NCBI GenBank assembly: GCA_028290385.1
Contig: JAQGJZ010000332.1
Location: 1-6,113 of the forward strand
Source: Enterovirga sp.
GTDB lineage: Bacteria > Pseudomonadota > Alphaproteobacteria > Rhizobiales > Beijerinckiaceae
Direction: 5' to 3'
Length of the DNA stretch: 6,113 bases
Shown here: in pieces, positions 1 through 6,113 of the stretch
Layout: each line of letters starts with the position of its first letter
Numbering within the stretch: the stretch's first letter is position 1
Translations under genes and position numbers: made by a program
Notes under the pieces: generated by a model
Told to the model about the DNA's origin: nothing
Databases searched by the model: none
What the model saw: the letters and a program-made list of their open reading frames with translations, nothing else

Positions 1-281
1 CGGTCTATTACTGGGACCCGGTGATCGCCCCCTCCGGAATGGCCGCATATGCGGGAAACCCGTTTCCGCACTGGCGCGGGGCGCTGCTCGTCGGCGGCCT
101 CGTGAGCCAAGGCCTCGTCGTGCTGCGGATGGAGGGCGACCGCGTCGCCAGCGAGGAGCTGATCCCGCTCGGCGCCCGCACGCGCGACGTGCGGGTCGGC
201 CCGGACGGCGCCGTCTACGCCCTCCTCGAAACCCGCGGCGGCGGCCCATTACGCATCCTCAGGATCGTGCCGAAGCCGTGA
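1..281 (+). CDS. PQQ-dependent sugar dehydrogenase, C-terminal end (5' truncated by window)
   Basis: Frame open from base 3 to a TGA at 279-281, giving the last 92 residues of a protein whose start lies left of the window. The visible part has the hallmarks of the C-terminal blades of soluble aldose/glucose dehydrogenases (GSDH family, Yli-like): YYWDPVIAPSGMAAYAG near the left edge, then a block reading FPHWRGALLVGGL, and finally RTRDVRVGPDGAVYALLE followed by RILRIVPKP at the end. Family knowledge: these are periplasmic six-bladed beta-propeller enzymes that oxidise sugars with PQQ as cofactor. The catalytic and PQQ-binding residues and the signal peptide are mostly outside the window, so activity cannot be judged. 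A GTG at 21 is internal, not a start, because the conserved motif begins before it. The gene converges on the permease gene with 60 bases between the two stop codons. Confidence 0.85.
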   Translation, partial: VYYWDPVIAPSGMAAYAGNPFPHWRGALLVGGLVSQGLVVLRMEGDRVASEELIPLGARTRDVRVGPDGAVYALLETRGGGPLRILRIVPKP

Positions 282-341
282 TCGGGAGGTCAGGCGCGGC
301 GCGTTTTTCGGGCCTGTTGCAGCGTGGCGCAGGCAAGCGGG

Positions 342-1139
342 CTAGCGCAGCAGGAGCCGCGGAGCCAATTTCAAAGAGGCCAGCGCACAGAGGAGCGCGA
401 TAAGCCCGACACTGATCGGGTAGGCTCGGTTTAGAAGGTCCACCGGATAGCTGGGATAATACGCTAACCGCATCCACTCGACGACATGAAGGGCGGGATT
501 CCACCAGATCACATCCTGGACCGGCTGCGGCAGCGTTCCAGGTACGAACATCACCCCGGACGTGATGTAGATGACGATGAGCACAAGCGCGTAGCCTGTA
601 GCCCAAAACGGAAATCGCATGACGATGATCCCGTTCAAAAATCCGACGCCGACTCCGAGGAGCAATGCAGATCCGAAAGCCTTCGCTGCCATTAGGCCGT
701 CGTGTGGGCGTACGTCGATCCCCACCGCGGAGAGGATAACGCAAAGGCAGACAGCCATGAACGTCGAAGCGCAAACTTCGAGGAAGCTTCTTGCCGCCAT
801 TATGTCAAACAGGCGGACAATCGGAAACCCGAGCAAAACTCTATTCTGAACGACCGAATACATGACAAGTCGCGACGTGTAGGCAAAGGCCATCACCGGC
901 ACGAGCCCGGAGGCGAAATACAGCGGAAGGCTGTCCCCATAGGGGACCATGAGGCCGCGCAGGCTGTAGATCGCGACCAGAATGAGGATGTGAGACAGAG
1001 GCCAGGCGACCGCGATCAAGTAGCCCAGCGCGTGGCCGAAAAACCGGGTCCGCATGTCCCGCAGCATGAGCGCCAGAAGCACCCGAACTTGGACCTGCAG
1101 GGCTGTCGGCTTCCGCCGGCGCGATCGGTCAGCTTTCAT
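342..1139 (-). CDS. ABC-2 type polysaccharide/capsule export permease (KpsM/BexB/CtrC-like)
   Basis: A 265-residue inner-membrane protein, the usual size for this family. A basic cytoplasmic N-terminus (about 1-15) leads into LMLRDMRTRFFG (25-35), the amphipathic entry typical of polysaccharide ABC-2 permeases. Predicted membrane helices lie near 37-60, 71-90, 117-138, 153-174, 181-200 and 242-258. Other family-type blocks are NRVLLGFPIVRLFDI (99-113) and WNPALHVVEWMRLAYYPSY (213-231) before the last helix. In the family it pairs with a KpsT/BexA-type ATPase to export capsule, O-antigen or other surface glycan. No ATPase gene is adjacent here: the gene ends against a convergent sugar dehydrogenase, and no transporter gene lies between its start and base 1802. 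The ATG at 1137-1139 has no clear Shine-Dalgarno; an in-frame TAG at 1173-1175 leaves no ATG, GTG or TTG upstream. Base composition is unlike the neighbours: 781-840 is 50% GC by count. The substrate cannot be told. Confidence 0.88.
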   Translation of the reverse strand: MKADRSRRRKPTALQVQVRVLLALMLRDMRTRFFGHALGYLIAVAWPLSHILILVAIYSLRGLMVPYGDSLPLYFASGLVPVMAFAYTSRLVMYSVVQNRVLLGFPIVRLFDIMAARSFLEVCASTFMAVCLCVILSAVGIDVRPHDGLMAAKAFGSALLLGVGVGFLNGIIVMRFPFWATGYALVLIVIYITSGVMFVPGTLPQPVQDVIWWNPALHVVEWMRLAYYPSYPVDLLNRAYPISVGLIALLCALASLKLAPRLLLR

Positions 1140-1211
1140 TGGTCGGGGAATAGCTTGCTTTGGGCTGTGCGCCTACTCCTCGGGAGGGCCGCGCCGGCCG
1201 TCCGACCCACG

Positions 1212-1334
1212 TCACCCGAGCAACCACAAGAAAGCGCCGTAGACGAGCAGCGCCGCCGTGATGGCAGAGAACCCGAGCGCGAGGACGCGGTCATGCCGCC
1301 GAATGATCTCGCGGGCGTGTTGTTCTTGCGCCAT
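1212..1334 (-). CDS. possible 40-residue single-helix membrane protein
   Basis: ATG at 1332-1334 and TGA at 1212-1214 enclose 40 codons. Residues 1-17 are polar and charged, with four Arg and two His (MAQEQHAREIIRRHDR at the start). Residues 18-40 form one continuous hydrophobic segment ending VYGAFLWLLG. This is the classic layout of a small single-span inner-membrane protein with a positively charged inside. It lies on the same strand as the ABC permease, 72 bases upstream of its start, so it could share a transcript. Against it: no Shine-Dalgarno is visible before the ATG (the sequence there is TGATCCTCC), and I recognise no family. It could be a real hypothetical protein or a chance ORF. 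Confidence 0.4.
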   Translation of the reverse strand: MAQEQHAREIIRRHDRVLALGFSAITAALLVYGAFLWLLG

Positions 1335-1436
1335 GGAGGATCACTGCGCGCATTCACCGACCCTGTCCAGAACCCGCGCCCCTTCCGCTCCGATCGGAAC
1401 GGGCACGACCCCCGTCATGAGGGCGGAATTGCACTG

Positions 1437-1451
1437 ATCGACTTTGTCGAT
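1437..1451. repeat. 15-bp inverted repeat, possible operator
   Basis: ATCGAC-TTT-GTCGAT is a perfect dyad with 6-bp arms and a 3-base centre. It lies about 80-95 bases downstream of the leftward promoter candidate and about 100 bases upstream of the 40-residue ORF. A regulator site is possible, but dyads of this length also arise by chance. No family consensus was recognised. Confidence 0.25.
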
Positions 1452-1531
1452 GGATTCGGACCCGACAACCCCAAGGCGGCTGAGCCAAGTGATCGGACGG
1501 CCTCGTGCCTTACGCATCGCGGCAGAGCGGC

Positions 1532-1559
1532 ATTTTAGCGGCGGGATCACCGTTACCAA
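1532..1559 (-). promoter_or_regulatory. sigma70-like promoter candidate reading left toward the permease
   Basis: Read on the minus strand, TTGGTA (1554-1559) and TAAAAT (1532-1537) are separated by 16 bases. The -10 box matches the TATAAT consensus at five of six positions and the -35 box matches TTGACA at four of six. AT-rich boxes like these stand out in this GC-rich context. The predicted start of transcription is near 1525, which would leave a leader of about 190 bases before the 40-residue ORF and about 385 bases before the permease. It is a consensus match by eye only. Confidence 0.35.
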
Positions 1560-1762
1560 AAGGGCGGTCCGACAAGCAACGTTCGTCTTTGCTTTTGCTT
1601 TCGGCGCGGTCCAGCGACCAGGGCGAGCGGCAGCTCCGTTCCGCTGCGGCTCGTCCGGGCTGCCTACCCGCCTCTACCCGACCTGTTTCCTGGAGTGCCG
1701 TCTCATGCGGTGCCCCCGCAATCCTCGTCGGCGCCCCCCTGAACCCAGCCCCCTGGTTGCGA

Positions 1763-1775
1763 GTTGCTCAGCAAC
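1763..1775. repeat. 13-bp inverted repeat upstream of the protease gene
   Basis: GTTGCT-C-AGCAAC is a perfect dyad with 6-bp arms around a single base. It ends 27 bases before the protease start codon and 10 bases before its ribosome binding site. A one-base centre cannot form an RNA hairpin of full stem length, so a dimeric DNA-binding protein site is the more natural reading. No regulator is identified. Confidence 0.3.
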
Positions 1776-1785
1776 AGCGGCCATC

Positions 1786-1797
1786 AGGTGAGGTGAG
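1786..1797 (+). promoter_or_regulatory. ribosome binding site of the protease gene
   Basis: AGGTGAGGTGAG is a doubled purine-rich Shine-Dalgarno element. The second copy (GAGGTGA, 1790-1796) ends six bases before the GTG at 1803. The spacing supports GTG as the true start of the serine protease. Confidence 0.65.
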
Positions 1798-1802
1798 CGA
1801 CC

Positions 1803-2912
1803 GTGCGCGATGGTTTCAGCCGGGTCGCGCTGACGATTGCGGTCTTGCTGCTCGCAGCCTTCGTCGCCGAGCCTTATGTGGCGCGCCTTCTCTACACGCA
1901 GGAGGCGCCGCGCACGGTTGCGGCGCGCGGCGACCTCGCGCCCGCCGAGCGCAGCGCCGTTGCACTGTTCGAGACCGCGTCGCCCTCCGTGGTGCACGTG
2001 TTCGCCGTGGCGCGCGCCAGCCCCGATCAGCTCACGGGCGAGCAGGAGGGCGGCGGCGGCCAGCAGACCGGCACCGGCTTCGTGTGGGACGCGGCGGGTC
2101 ACGTCGTGACCAACAATCATGTGGTGCAGAATGCCGGTCCTGTGGCCGTGCGGCTGGCCTCCGGCGAGATTGTATCGGCAACGATCGTCGGCACCGCGCC
2201 GAATTACGACTTGGCGGTGCTGCGGCTCGGGCGGGTGCGAAGCCCCCCGCCCCCGATCGCGATCGGCACCTCGGGCGACCTCAAGGTCGGCCAATCGGCC
2301 CTCGCCATCGGCAACCCTTTTGGGCTCGACCAGACCCTGACGACGGGGGTGATCAGCGCGCTGCAGCGGCGGCTGCCGACCGGCGAAGGGCGCGAGCTCG
2401 CCGACGTCATCCAGACCGACGCCGCGATCAACCCGGGCAATTCGGGCGGCCCGCTGCTCGATTCCGCAGGGCGCGTCATCGGCGTGAACACGGCGATCTT
2501 CTCGCCGTCCGGCGCTTCGGCGGGGATCGGCTTCGCGATTCCCATCGACGTGGTGAACCGGGTCGTGCCCGAGCTCATCCGCAACGGGCGCATGCCGCAG
2601 CCCGGCATCGGCATCATCGCGGGCGCGGAAGCCGCGACGGCTAGGCTCGGGGTCCCGGGCGTCGTTGTGGTCCGCACCATCCCGGGCTCGCCGGCCGCAC
2701 GCGCCGGGTTGCGCGGCATCGATCCGACCACGGGCGAGCTTGGCGACGTGATCGTGGGCGTGAACGGCCGTGCCGTGTCGCGCCTGTCCGACCTGCTCGG
2801 CGCCTTGGAGGCGGCAGGCATCGGCCGCGCGCTCGAGATCGAGGTGCTCCGCAGCGGACGCACGGAGCGGCTCCGGGTCGAGGTCGCCGATCTCGGGCCG
2901 GGCCGGCGCTGA
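1803..2912 (+). CDS. membrane-anchored HtrA/Deg-type serine protease with one PDZ domain
   Basis: A 369-residue S1C-family protease beginning with GTG, well placed after its Shine-Dalgarno. Residues 8-24 form one hydrophobic helix after a short charged start. I read it as a DegS-like anchor holding the protein at the periplasmic face, although a cleaved signal peptide is not excluded. The chymotrypsin-fold domain spans about 55-255 with a complete triad: His106 in TNNHVV, Asp136 in NYDLAVLRL and Ser214 in GNSGGPLLD. GNPFGLDQTLTTGVISA (170-186) and GIGFAIPIDVV (241-251) are further family signatures. The LA loop (about 72-90) is short and Gly-rich, as in regulatory members rather than DegP. 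A single PDZ domain follows at about 265-362. Such proteins degrade misfolded envelope proteins or cut a regulatory substrate; which one cannot be told here. No sigma or anti-sigma gene adjoins it. The helicase gene follows 175 bases later on the same strand. Confidence 0.92.
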   Translation: MRDGFSRVALTIAVLLLAAFVAEPYVARLLYTQEAPRTVAARGDLAPAERSAVALFETASPSVVHVFAVARASPDQLTGEQEGGGGQQTGTGFVWDAAGHVVTNNHVVQNAGPVAVRLASGEIVSATIVGTAPNYDLAVLRLGRVRSPPPPIAIGTSGDLKVGQSALAIGNPFGLDQTLTTGVISALQRRLPTGEGRELADVIQTDAAINPGNSGGPLLDSAGRVIGVNTAIFSPSGASAGIGFAIPIDVVNRVVPELIRNGRMPQPGIGIIAGAEAATARLGVPGVVVVRTIPGSPAARAGLRGIDPTTGELGDVIVGVNGRAVSRLSDLLGALEAAGIGRALEIEVLRSGRTERLRVEVADLGPGRR

Positions 2913-3087
2913 CCGTGCCGCTCGCGGCAGCGGAGCGGGCGGCGACGCGGATCGCGCGTCCGACCCTCGCGACCACGCAAAGCGGTGGCATCGGCGCTCG
3001 GCTCAGCCCCGGGCTGGAATTCTCGCCGTCCCGGGCTCATATGGCTTGGAACCGAACAGCCGCCCCTTCCCTCCCGGCACGCCTCGC

Positions 3088-6000
3088 ATGAGCGGCGCCG
3101 CATCCGGAGGCGTTACCTCCTTGCTGGCCCGTCGCTCCCTGCCCCCAAACCTGCGCGCGCGCGGTGTCACCGCCGTGCTCGGGCCGACCAATACCGGCAA
3201 GACGCATCTCGCGATCGAGCGGCTCGTCGCGCACTCCTCCGGCATGATCGGCCTGCCGCTGCGGCTGCTCGCGCGGGAGGTCTATTCCCGCGTCGTCGAG
3301 AAGGTCGGGCCGGAGGCGGTCGCCCTCGTCACGGGCGAGGAAAAGATCAAGCCGGATCACCCGCGCTATTGGATCAGCACCATCGAGGCGATGCCGCGCG
3401 ATCTCGACGTCGCCTTTGTGGCGATCGACGAGATCCAGGTCGCGGCCGATCTCGACCGCGGCCATGTCTTCACCGACCGGCTGCTGAACCAGCGCGGCCG
3501 CGACGAGACGCTGCTGATCGGCGCGATGACCATGCGTCCCCTCGTCGAGGCGCTGATCCCCGGCGTCCACGTCGTCACCCGCCCTCGCCTGTCGAATCTT
3601 TTCTATGCGGGCGAGAAGAAGATCTCGCGCCTGCCGCCGCGCTCGGCCATCGTCGCCTTCTCGGTCGAGGAGGTTTATGCCATCGCCGAGGTGATCCGGC
3701 GCCAACGCGGCGGCGCGGCCGTGGTGCTCGGGGCGCTGTCGCCGCGCACCCGCAACGCGCAGGTCGCGCTCTATCAGTCGGGCGATGTCGATTACCTGAT
3801 CGCCACCGACGCGATCGGCATGGGGCTGAACCTCGATGTCGACCATGTCGCCTTCGCGTCCGACCGCAAGTTCGACGGGTTCCGGTTCCGCAAGCTGTTT
3901 CCGGCCGAGCTCGGCCAGATCGCGGGCCGCGCCGGCCGGCACATGCGCGACGGCACCTTCGGCACCAGCGGGCGTTGCGACCCGTTCGATCCCGAGATCG
4001 TGGATGCGCTGCAGACGCACCGCTTCGAGCCATTGCGGGTCATCCAGTGGCGCAACCCGGACCTGCATTTCGGCTCGGTCGGCGCGTTGCAGCGCAGCCT
4101 CGCCGAGGTGCCGAACGAAAAGGGCCTGACCCGCGCGCCGATTGGCGAGGACGTCGCCGCGCTCGAGATCCTCGCCAAGGAGGACGACGTTCGCCACCTG
4201 GCGCGGAGCCGGGCCGCGGTCGAGCGCCTCTGGGAGGTGTGCCAGGTCCCGGATTACCGGAAGGTCTCGCCCGCGACCCATGCCGACCTCGTCGGCACGA
4301 TCTATCGTTTCCTGATGCAGGACGGGCGCGTGCCCGCCGACTGGTTCGCCCGCCACATCAAGATGGTCGATCGGACCGACGGCGACATCGACACCCTGTC
4401 GCACCGCATTGCCCAGGTCCGCACCTGGACCTTCGTGGCCAATCGTCCAGACTGGCTTGCCGACCCTGAGCATTGGCAGGCCGAGACGCGTCGAGTAGAG
4501 GACACGCTGTCCGATGCCCTACACGAACGATTGGCGGCCCGCTTCGTGGACCGCCGAACAAGCGTCCTCCTGCGGCGCCTGAGAGAGAACGCCACGATGG
4601 AAGCCGAAATCAACGTTGGCGGCGACGTCACCGTCGAAGGCCAGCATGTGGGCCACCTGTTCGGGTTCCACTTCGTGCCCGACCCGGGTGCCACCGGCGA
4701 GGAGGCGCGCGCCCTACGCAATGCCGCCCAGAAGGCGCTGGCCGGCGAGATCGAGGCGCGAGCCGACCGTTTCGCGGCGGCGCCGGACGCGACCCTCGTC
4801 CTGTCGAACGACGGCACCATCCGCTGGACGGGCGACCCGGTCGCGAAGCTCGAAGCCGGCGACAAGCTGTTCGAGCCGACCTTCCGCATCATCGCCGACG
4901 AGCAGCTCACCGGTCCGGCGCGCGACAAGGTCGATGCGCGGCTGAAGGCCTGGATCAAGGCGCATGTCACGCGCCTGCTCGGCACCTTGATCGACCTCGA
5001 GACCGACGCCACCCTGACCGGCCTCGCGCGCGGCATCGCCTTCCAGCTCGTGGAGGCAGAGGGCATTCTCGAGCGCTCGCGGGTCGCCCAGGACCTGCGC
5101 AGCCTCGACCAGACCGGCCGGGCCGCGCTCAGGGCCAAGGGCGTGCGCTTCGGCGCCTACCACGTCTATCTGCCGGCCCTGGTGAAGCCGGCCCCCCGGA
5201 TCCTGTCGGCGCAGCTCTGGGCCCTGAAGAACGGTGGGCTCGACCAGAAGGGGATCGACGAGATCGCCCACCTGGCCGGATCGGGCCGTACGTCGTTCGC
5301 GGCGGATCCCGAGATCGCACGCGGCCTGTACCGGGCGGCCGGTTTCCGGGTGTGCGGGTCGCGGGCCGTGCGGGTCGACATCCTGGAGCGGCTGGCCGAC
5401 CTGATCCGTCCGGCCGTCGCCTATCGGCCCGGCGTGACGCCGGGCGAGCCGCCCCTCGGGGCCGCTGACGGGGAAGGCTTCGTCCAGACCCCGGCCATGA
5501 CCTCGCTCGTGGGCACGGCAGGCGAGGATTTCGGCTCCATCCTCAAGTCGCTCGGCTACGTGTCCGACAAGCGGCCGGGTCCGGCCATCACGGTGCCGCT
5601 GGTGGCCGCACGCGAGAAGCCGGTGCCGGCCGCGACCGTCGCGGCCGCGATCGGGGACGCGGGCGGGGAGGCGGGAGCGCCGACCAGCCCGGACGATTCC
5701 GGGCTCGCGCCCGTTCCGACGCCTCCTCCGGACGCGATGCCGGACGGCGCCACCGAAGACACGACGCATATCGACATGCCGCCTCCCGGTCCGGAGGGCG
5801 ACCCGGGCTCGATCGACGACGCGGACGATCCGGATCCAGGCATCCAGGACGAGCCGGAGAGCGGGTCCGGCGCAGGCGGCCTGATCGACCCGGCCCTCGA
5901 GGAGGCCGCCGACCGACTTCTCAGCGAAGCCGAGCTCGACACCGCGCCGTCCGAGGACGACGAGGACGGTTCGGACGCTTCGGACGAGCCCGACCCGGGC

Positions 6001-6113
6001 ATCCAGGACGAGGCCGACGAGGTCGTGGCGCTGGCCGCGGAGCCGGCCCGGCTGGCCGACCCCCGCCCGGACGAGATCGCCGGCACCGCGTCGGACCCGG
6101 TGGAGGTCGCCCC
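3088..6113 (+). CDS. Suv3-like superfamily 2 helicase with long acidic tail (3' truncated by window)
   Basis: The frame is open from the ATG at 3088 to the window edge, at least 1008 codons. The helicase core is intact: Walker A GPTNTGKTH (32-40), DEIQ Walker B (114-117), GAMTM (145-149), motif V IATDAIGMGLN (238-248) and motif VI QIAGRAGRH (277-285). This combination matches the Suv3-like helicases of alphaproteobacteria, relatives of the mitochondrial RNA helicase that works with RNA-degrading enzymes; the bacterial substrate is not settled by sequence. Residues about 350-830 form a mostly helical conserved region, including HVYLPALVKP (692-701). From about 832 the protein becomes Pro/Ala-rich and then strongly acidic, probably disordered. 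The start is uncertain: no Shine-Dalgarno precedes it and the frame stays open upstream, with only a TTG at 3046 as alternative. The short distance from this ATG to Walker A fits the family. In related genomes an S4 RNA-binding protein, ferredoxin and CarD genes often follow; that lies outside the window. Confidence 0.9.
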   Translation, partial: MSGAASGGVTSLLARRSLPPNLRARGVTAVLGPTNTGKTHLAIERLVAHSSGMIGLPLRLLAREVYSRVVEKVGPEAVALVTGEEKIKPDHPRYWISTIEAMPRDLDVAFVAIDEIQVAADLDRGHVFTDRLLNQRGRDETLLIGAMTMRPLVEALIPGVHVVTRPRLSNLFYAGEKKISRLPPRSAIVAFSVEEVYAIAEVIRRQRGGAAVVLGALSPRTRNAQVALYQSGDVDYLIATDAIGMGLNLDVDHVAFASDRKFDGFRFRKLFPAELGQIAGRAGRHMRDGTFGTSGRCDPFDPEIVDALQTHRFEPLRVIQWRNPDLHFGSVGALQRSLAEVPNEKGLTRAPIGEDVAALEILAKEDDVRHLARSRAAVERLWEVCQVPDYRKVSPATHADLVGTIYRFLMQDGRVPADWFARHIKMVDRTDGDIDTLSHRIAQVRTWTFVANRPDWLADPEHWQAETRRVEDTLSDALHERLAARFVDRRTSVLLRRLRENATMEAEINVGGDVTVEGQHVGHLFGFHFVPDPGATGEEARALRNAAQKALAGEIEARADRFAAAPDATLVLSNDGTIRWTGDPVAKLEAGDKLFEPTFRIIADEQLTGPARDKVDARLKAWIKAHVTRLLGTLIDLETDATLTGLARGIAFQLVEAEGILERSRVAQDLRSLDQTGRAALRAKGVRFGAYHVYLPALVKPAPRILSAQLWALKNGGLDQKGIDEIAHLAGSGRTSFAADPEIARGLYRAAGFRVCGSRAVRVDILERLADLIRPAVAYRPGVTPGEPPLGAADGEGFVQTPAMTSLVGTAGEDFGSILKSLGYVSDKRPGPAITVPLVAAREKPVPAATVAAAIGDAGGEAGAPTSPDDSGLAPVPTPPPDAMPDGATEDTTHIDMPPPGPEGDPGSIDDADDPDPGIQDEPESGSGAGGLIDPALEEAADRLLSEAELDTAPSEDDEDGSDASDEPDPGIQDEADEVVALAAEPARLADPRPDEIAGTASDPVEVA
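5800..6012 (+). repeat. short tandem-like peptide repeat in the helicase acidic tail
   Basis: The motif PDPGIQDE occurs at 5830-5853 (residues 915-922) and 5989-6012 (residues 968-975). The two share an exact 15-base core, GGCATCCAGGACGAG, 159 bases apart. A diverged relative, DPGSIDD, begins at 5800. The flanks are runs of Asp and Glu. The exact identity at DNA level suggests a fairly recent internal duplication or selection on a short binding motif. Confidence 0.6.

Larger units (their letters stand above)
1140..1802. other. 663-base interval with no firm gene
   Basis: This stretch separates the leftward permease gene from the rightward protease gene. It contains the possible 40-residue membrane ORF, a leftward promoter candidate at 1532-1559, dyads at 1437-1451 and 1763-1775, and the protease ribosome binding site. 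Other open frames crossing it (for example minus 1341-1559 and plus 1444-1791) are Arg-, Pro- and Ser-rich, with no recognisable domain. The interval must hold the start signals of both flanking units. I could not recognise a decayed gene, tRNA, transposase or structured RNA in it. Confidence 0.6.

Noticed and set aside
304..334. Hairpin GCCTG(312-316)/CAGGC(330-334) with a nearby T5 run (304-308) as a terminator between the convergent genes
   Set aside because: The T run precedes the hairpin on the plus strand and reads as A on the minus strand, so it does not form an intrinsic terminator in either direction.
702..1538. A 278-codon plus-strand open frame opposite the permease
   Set aside because: It is antisense to a clear six-helix ABC permease and its product is a charged Arg/Asp/Gln-rich sequence without any domain.
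1341..1559. A 72-codon minus-strand ORF ending six bases before the 40-residue ORF (shorter start at 1517, 58 codons)
   Set aside because: The spacing to the next ORF is suggestive, but there is no recognisable domain, no Shine-Dalgarno, and its start overlaps the promoter candidate. Not strong enough to call a gene.
2917..2928. GCCGC-TC-GCGGC after the protease stop as a terminator
   Set aside because: The loop is too short, the stem is small and no T tract follows.
3046..3080. GGAAC after TTG at 3046-3051 as an ECF/EcfG-type -35 box for the helicase
   Set aside because: No GTT-type -10 element is found 16-17 bases downstream, so it is just a short sequence match.
3037..4473. A 478-codon open frame on the minus strand opposite the helicase, plus similar long plus-strand frames at 2985-4469 and 4473-5468
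   Set aside because: They are shadows of the GC-rich helicase codons. Their products are Arg/Ala/Gly-rich or Asp/Arg-rich with no domain, whereas the frame from 3088 carries all helicase motifs without interruption.
4714..5769. A 351-codon minus-strand open frame, and the Ser-rich 5556-6086 minus frame
   Set aside because: The first is antisense to the conserved helicase region. The Ser-rich one is simply the reverse reading of the acidic tail, its repeated SSWMPGSGSS-type blocks mirroring the PDPGIQDE repeat.

Overview
The window is GC-rich and carries genes typical of an alphaproteobacterium, most likely of the Hyphomicrobiales and possibly near Methylobacterium. This rests on the Suv3-like helicase type, the GC-rich codon use and the style of the HtrA-type protease. 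The genus is inference.

Layout from left to right. Bases 1-281 hold the 3' end of a PQQ-dependent sugar dehydrogenase gene (+ strand). It converges on a minus-strand gene, 342-1139, for a six-helix ABC-2 permease of the polysaccharide/capsule export type (KpsM/BexB/CtrC/Wzm-like). This permease gene is clearly poorer in GC than its flanks, and no ATPase partner lies next to it in the window. A 663-base stretch (1140-1802) separates it from the rightward genes. That stretch holds a possible 40-residue single-helix membrane protein (1212-1334, minus), a sigma70-like leftward promoter candidate (1532-1559), two short DNA dyads, and no other convincing gene.

From 1803 the genes point right. First is a membrane-anchored, single-PDZ HtrA/Deg-type serine protease (1803-2912) with an intact His106-Asp136-Ser214 triad and a good ribosome binding site. 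After 175 bases comes a very long open frame, 3088 to the window end (at least 1008 codons, no stop reached). It encodes a Suv3-like superfamily 2 helicase with a long Pro/Ala- then Asp/Glu-rich C-terminal tail containing a short repeated motif.

These genes do not form an obvious single pathway. The left part concerns the cell envelope (periplasmic sugar oxidation, polysaccharide export). The protease fits envelope protein quality control, and the helicase fits RNA metabolism. I see no RNA genes, CRISPR array, insertion sequence or att site. No clearly new multi-gene system is visible. The points most worth following are the orphan low-GC permease with its small upstream ORF and promoter, and the repetitive acidic tail of the helicase.
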